Source of the DNA: Pseudorasbora parva
Taxonomy: Eukaryota > Chordata > Actinopteri > Cypriniformes > Gobionidae
Assembly (NCBI RefSeq): GCF_024679245.1
Contig: NC_090179.1
Coordinates: 4,469,320 to 4,533,319 of the forward strand
Direction: 5' to 3'
DNA: 64,000 bases
Part shown: positions 62,822-64,000 of the stretch, one piece after another
How the letters are laid out: every line of letters starts with the position of its first letter
Position numbering within the stretch: the stretch's first letter is position 1
Program-made: the position numbers and the translations under genes
The notes under the pieces: model-generated
Seen by the model: only the letters and a program-made list of their open reading frames with translations
Told to the model about the DNA's origin: nothing
Database searches by the model: none

Positions 62822-63059
62822 GTGCGGAGACTGAAGCCTCTGCTCCACATTAGACAACACACGTTACTGCTCGCATGCTTGGCCACTAGTTCAGCACTGA
62901 GAAAATGGGGCGGTCTCCTTTAGAGCAGGTTCTGGCTGACCAAACGTTATCATCCACCAATGTGGAAATTTTCATTTGGCTTCTGATAAAAAGCAAGTTA
63001 TACACACTTTAGACATTTAATCATATTAATTCCACAATAATACAAACCCAATTCCAGAT

Positions 63060-63700
63060 TCAAGTTCAAGAGTTTTATTTGTCACATACACAGTTATACA
63101 GAATACGACCGGCAGTGAAATGTAAACAGGTCCGCTCCATGGACAGCAAATAACAATTAACAAAAAAAGCACAATAAATTATAAAATAGAAATAGGATAA
63201 GGTGCTATATACATACATATGTAGAATTATGAATAAATCAAGTAAAAGAAATAAGAGATGTGGAATAAAATAAGTGAGATAAAGTAAACTGGAGACTATA
63301 AAAATAAATCTGTGGATAACAGAAGTGCAGGAGTGTAATGTGCAAACAGCATTATAATGAGTAGTTACATGTACACAAGAATAAAGTGCAGTGCAATATC
63401 AGTATGTGAGTTTGTTAATACTGAAGTGAGGTGAAGTCACATGTAGTTAAGTGACAGCGTTCAGGAGTCTGATGGCCTGTGGGAAGAAACTCCTCCTGAG
63501 TCTCTCAGTTTTGGCCATCAGGCTACGGAAGCGCTTACCAGAAGGCAGCCGGGTGAAGTGGGGGTTGGCCGGATGATTAATGTCCTTGATGATTTTTGTA
63601 GCTCTACCTCTGCATCGTTTGATGTAGATGTCCTGCAGAGACGGGAGAGCTGACCCTGAGATGCCCTCGGACAAGCGCATCACTCTTTGCAGGGCTTTTG
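63060..63700 (-). mobile_element. LINE 3' fragment in the last intron
   Basis: Minus strand 63683-63447 encodes LPSLQDIYIKRCRGRATKII, then HFTRLPSGKRFRSLMAKTER and SFFPQAIRLLN, the conserved C-terminal tail of RT proteins of fish LINEs. The 3' UTR runs to about 63062. The N-terminal RT is absent (5' truncation). Confidence 0.75.
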
Positions 63701-63779
63701 CTTTGCAGATTCAGAATACAACATAGATGACATCAAATGTTTAAACTTGAGAAAAATTTCATTTTAAGGGAAAAATAAG

Positions 63780-64000
63780 TTGATTTTAAACATCAAATCA
63801 TCTCAAATCACATCATCTTGACAAGGTCATTTTTACCACCGTTGTAGCATCCCCTCTTCTTTTTATAACAGTCTGCATACGTCTGGGAACTGAGGAGACA
63901 AGTTGCTCAAGTTTAGGAATAGGAATGGTGTCCCATTCGTGTCTAATACTTCCATTCTTTGGCATCCTGGCCAAATTTGCCCATTGGCCCCTGTCCATCA
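63780..64000 (-). mobile_element. Probable Tc1-like transposase C-terminus, cut by the window edge
   Basis: Minus strand encodes SIRHEWDTIPIPKLEQLVSS then VPRRMQTVIKRRG, like the last part of Tc1 transposases (EW..IP...L..LV.SMP.R...VI...G). Incomplete at the edge. Family assignment tentative. Confidence 0.5.

Overview
This is intron-rich vertebrate genomic DNA with no sign of prokaryotic gene organisation. It holds one protein-coding gene on the + strand, which I identify as cep295 (centrosomal protein of 295 kDa; KIAA1731 / Drosophila Ana1 family). The host is a teleost, most likely a cypriniform: the introns are packed with Tc1-like, hAT-like and TTAA-target miniature elements, fish-type LINEs and long (TG)n tracts that resemble repeats I remember from zebrafish and carps. 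That taxonomic call is inference.

Layout: 1-2160 is upstream DNA with a non-autonomous transposon and an 86-bp palindrome. A TATA-less promoter with an ETS-type site lies near 2160-2260. I traced 28 coding exons between 2371 and 62821. All splice at GT-AG boundaries and the reading frame is kept across every junction. The joined product is about 1,465 codons and still lacks its C-terminal end, because the last exon opens on a donor inside what looks like the ALMS motif. Exons 1-7 encode the conserved N-terminal segment (the SPNEEA and RRKLRL motifs, a charged coiled coil and the SLPPPPP motif). Exons 8-12 encode a second conserved block ending in the QRLLQQNRLH region. Exons 13-24 are Ser/Pro-rich and poorly conserved. 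Exons 25-28 lead into the ALMS region. Two places are less certain: the 3' end of exon 24, and an in-frame (TC)n run in exon 8.

Most of the rest is transposon-derived. Seven hAT-like insertions can be delimited by 8-bp target duplications, five exact and two with one mismatch: 9420-10331, 11449-12550, 19272-20488, 23972-26522, 26987-27835, 33568-34592 and 55442-56172. Three Tc1-like elements have TA duplications and decayed transposases (3325-4518, 29964-31565, 39817-42580). Four TTAA-flanked miniature elements are delimited at both ends, and three of them carry nested insertions. A near-complete APE/RT LINE (14221-17410, minus strand) has a 9-bp target duplication. A 1.4-1.6 kb family with CAGGGT...ACCCTG ends occurs three times with apparent 5-bp duplications. 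Two large tandem expansions stand out: a (TG)n/GATGGGTAGGTTTA array (48385-51530), itself split by a transposon, and a 74-76 bp minisatellite of about 31 units (56741-59073). One tRNA-Thr(TGT)-like sequence is present at 45227-45301.

Cep295 acts at the centriole, where it is needed for centriole-to-centrosome conversion and centriole length, so the window is one housekeeping cell-biology gene in transposon-rich introns. I found no multi-gene novel system. The most interesting items are the 5-bp-duplication repeat family, the two repeat-derived tandem arrays, the near-perfect palindromes and the UG-repeat context of several cep295 splice sites.
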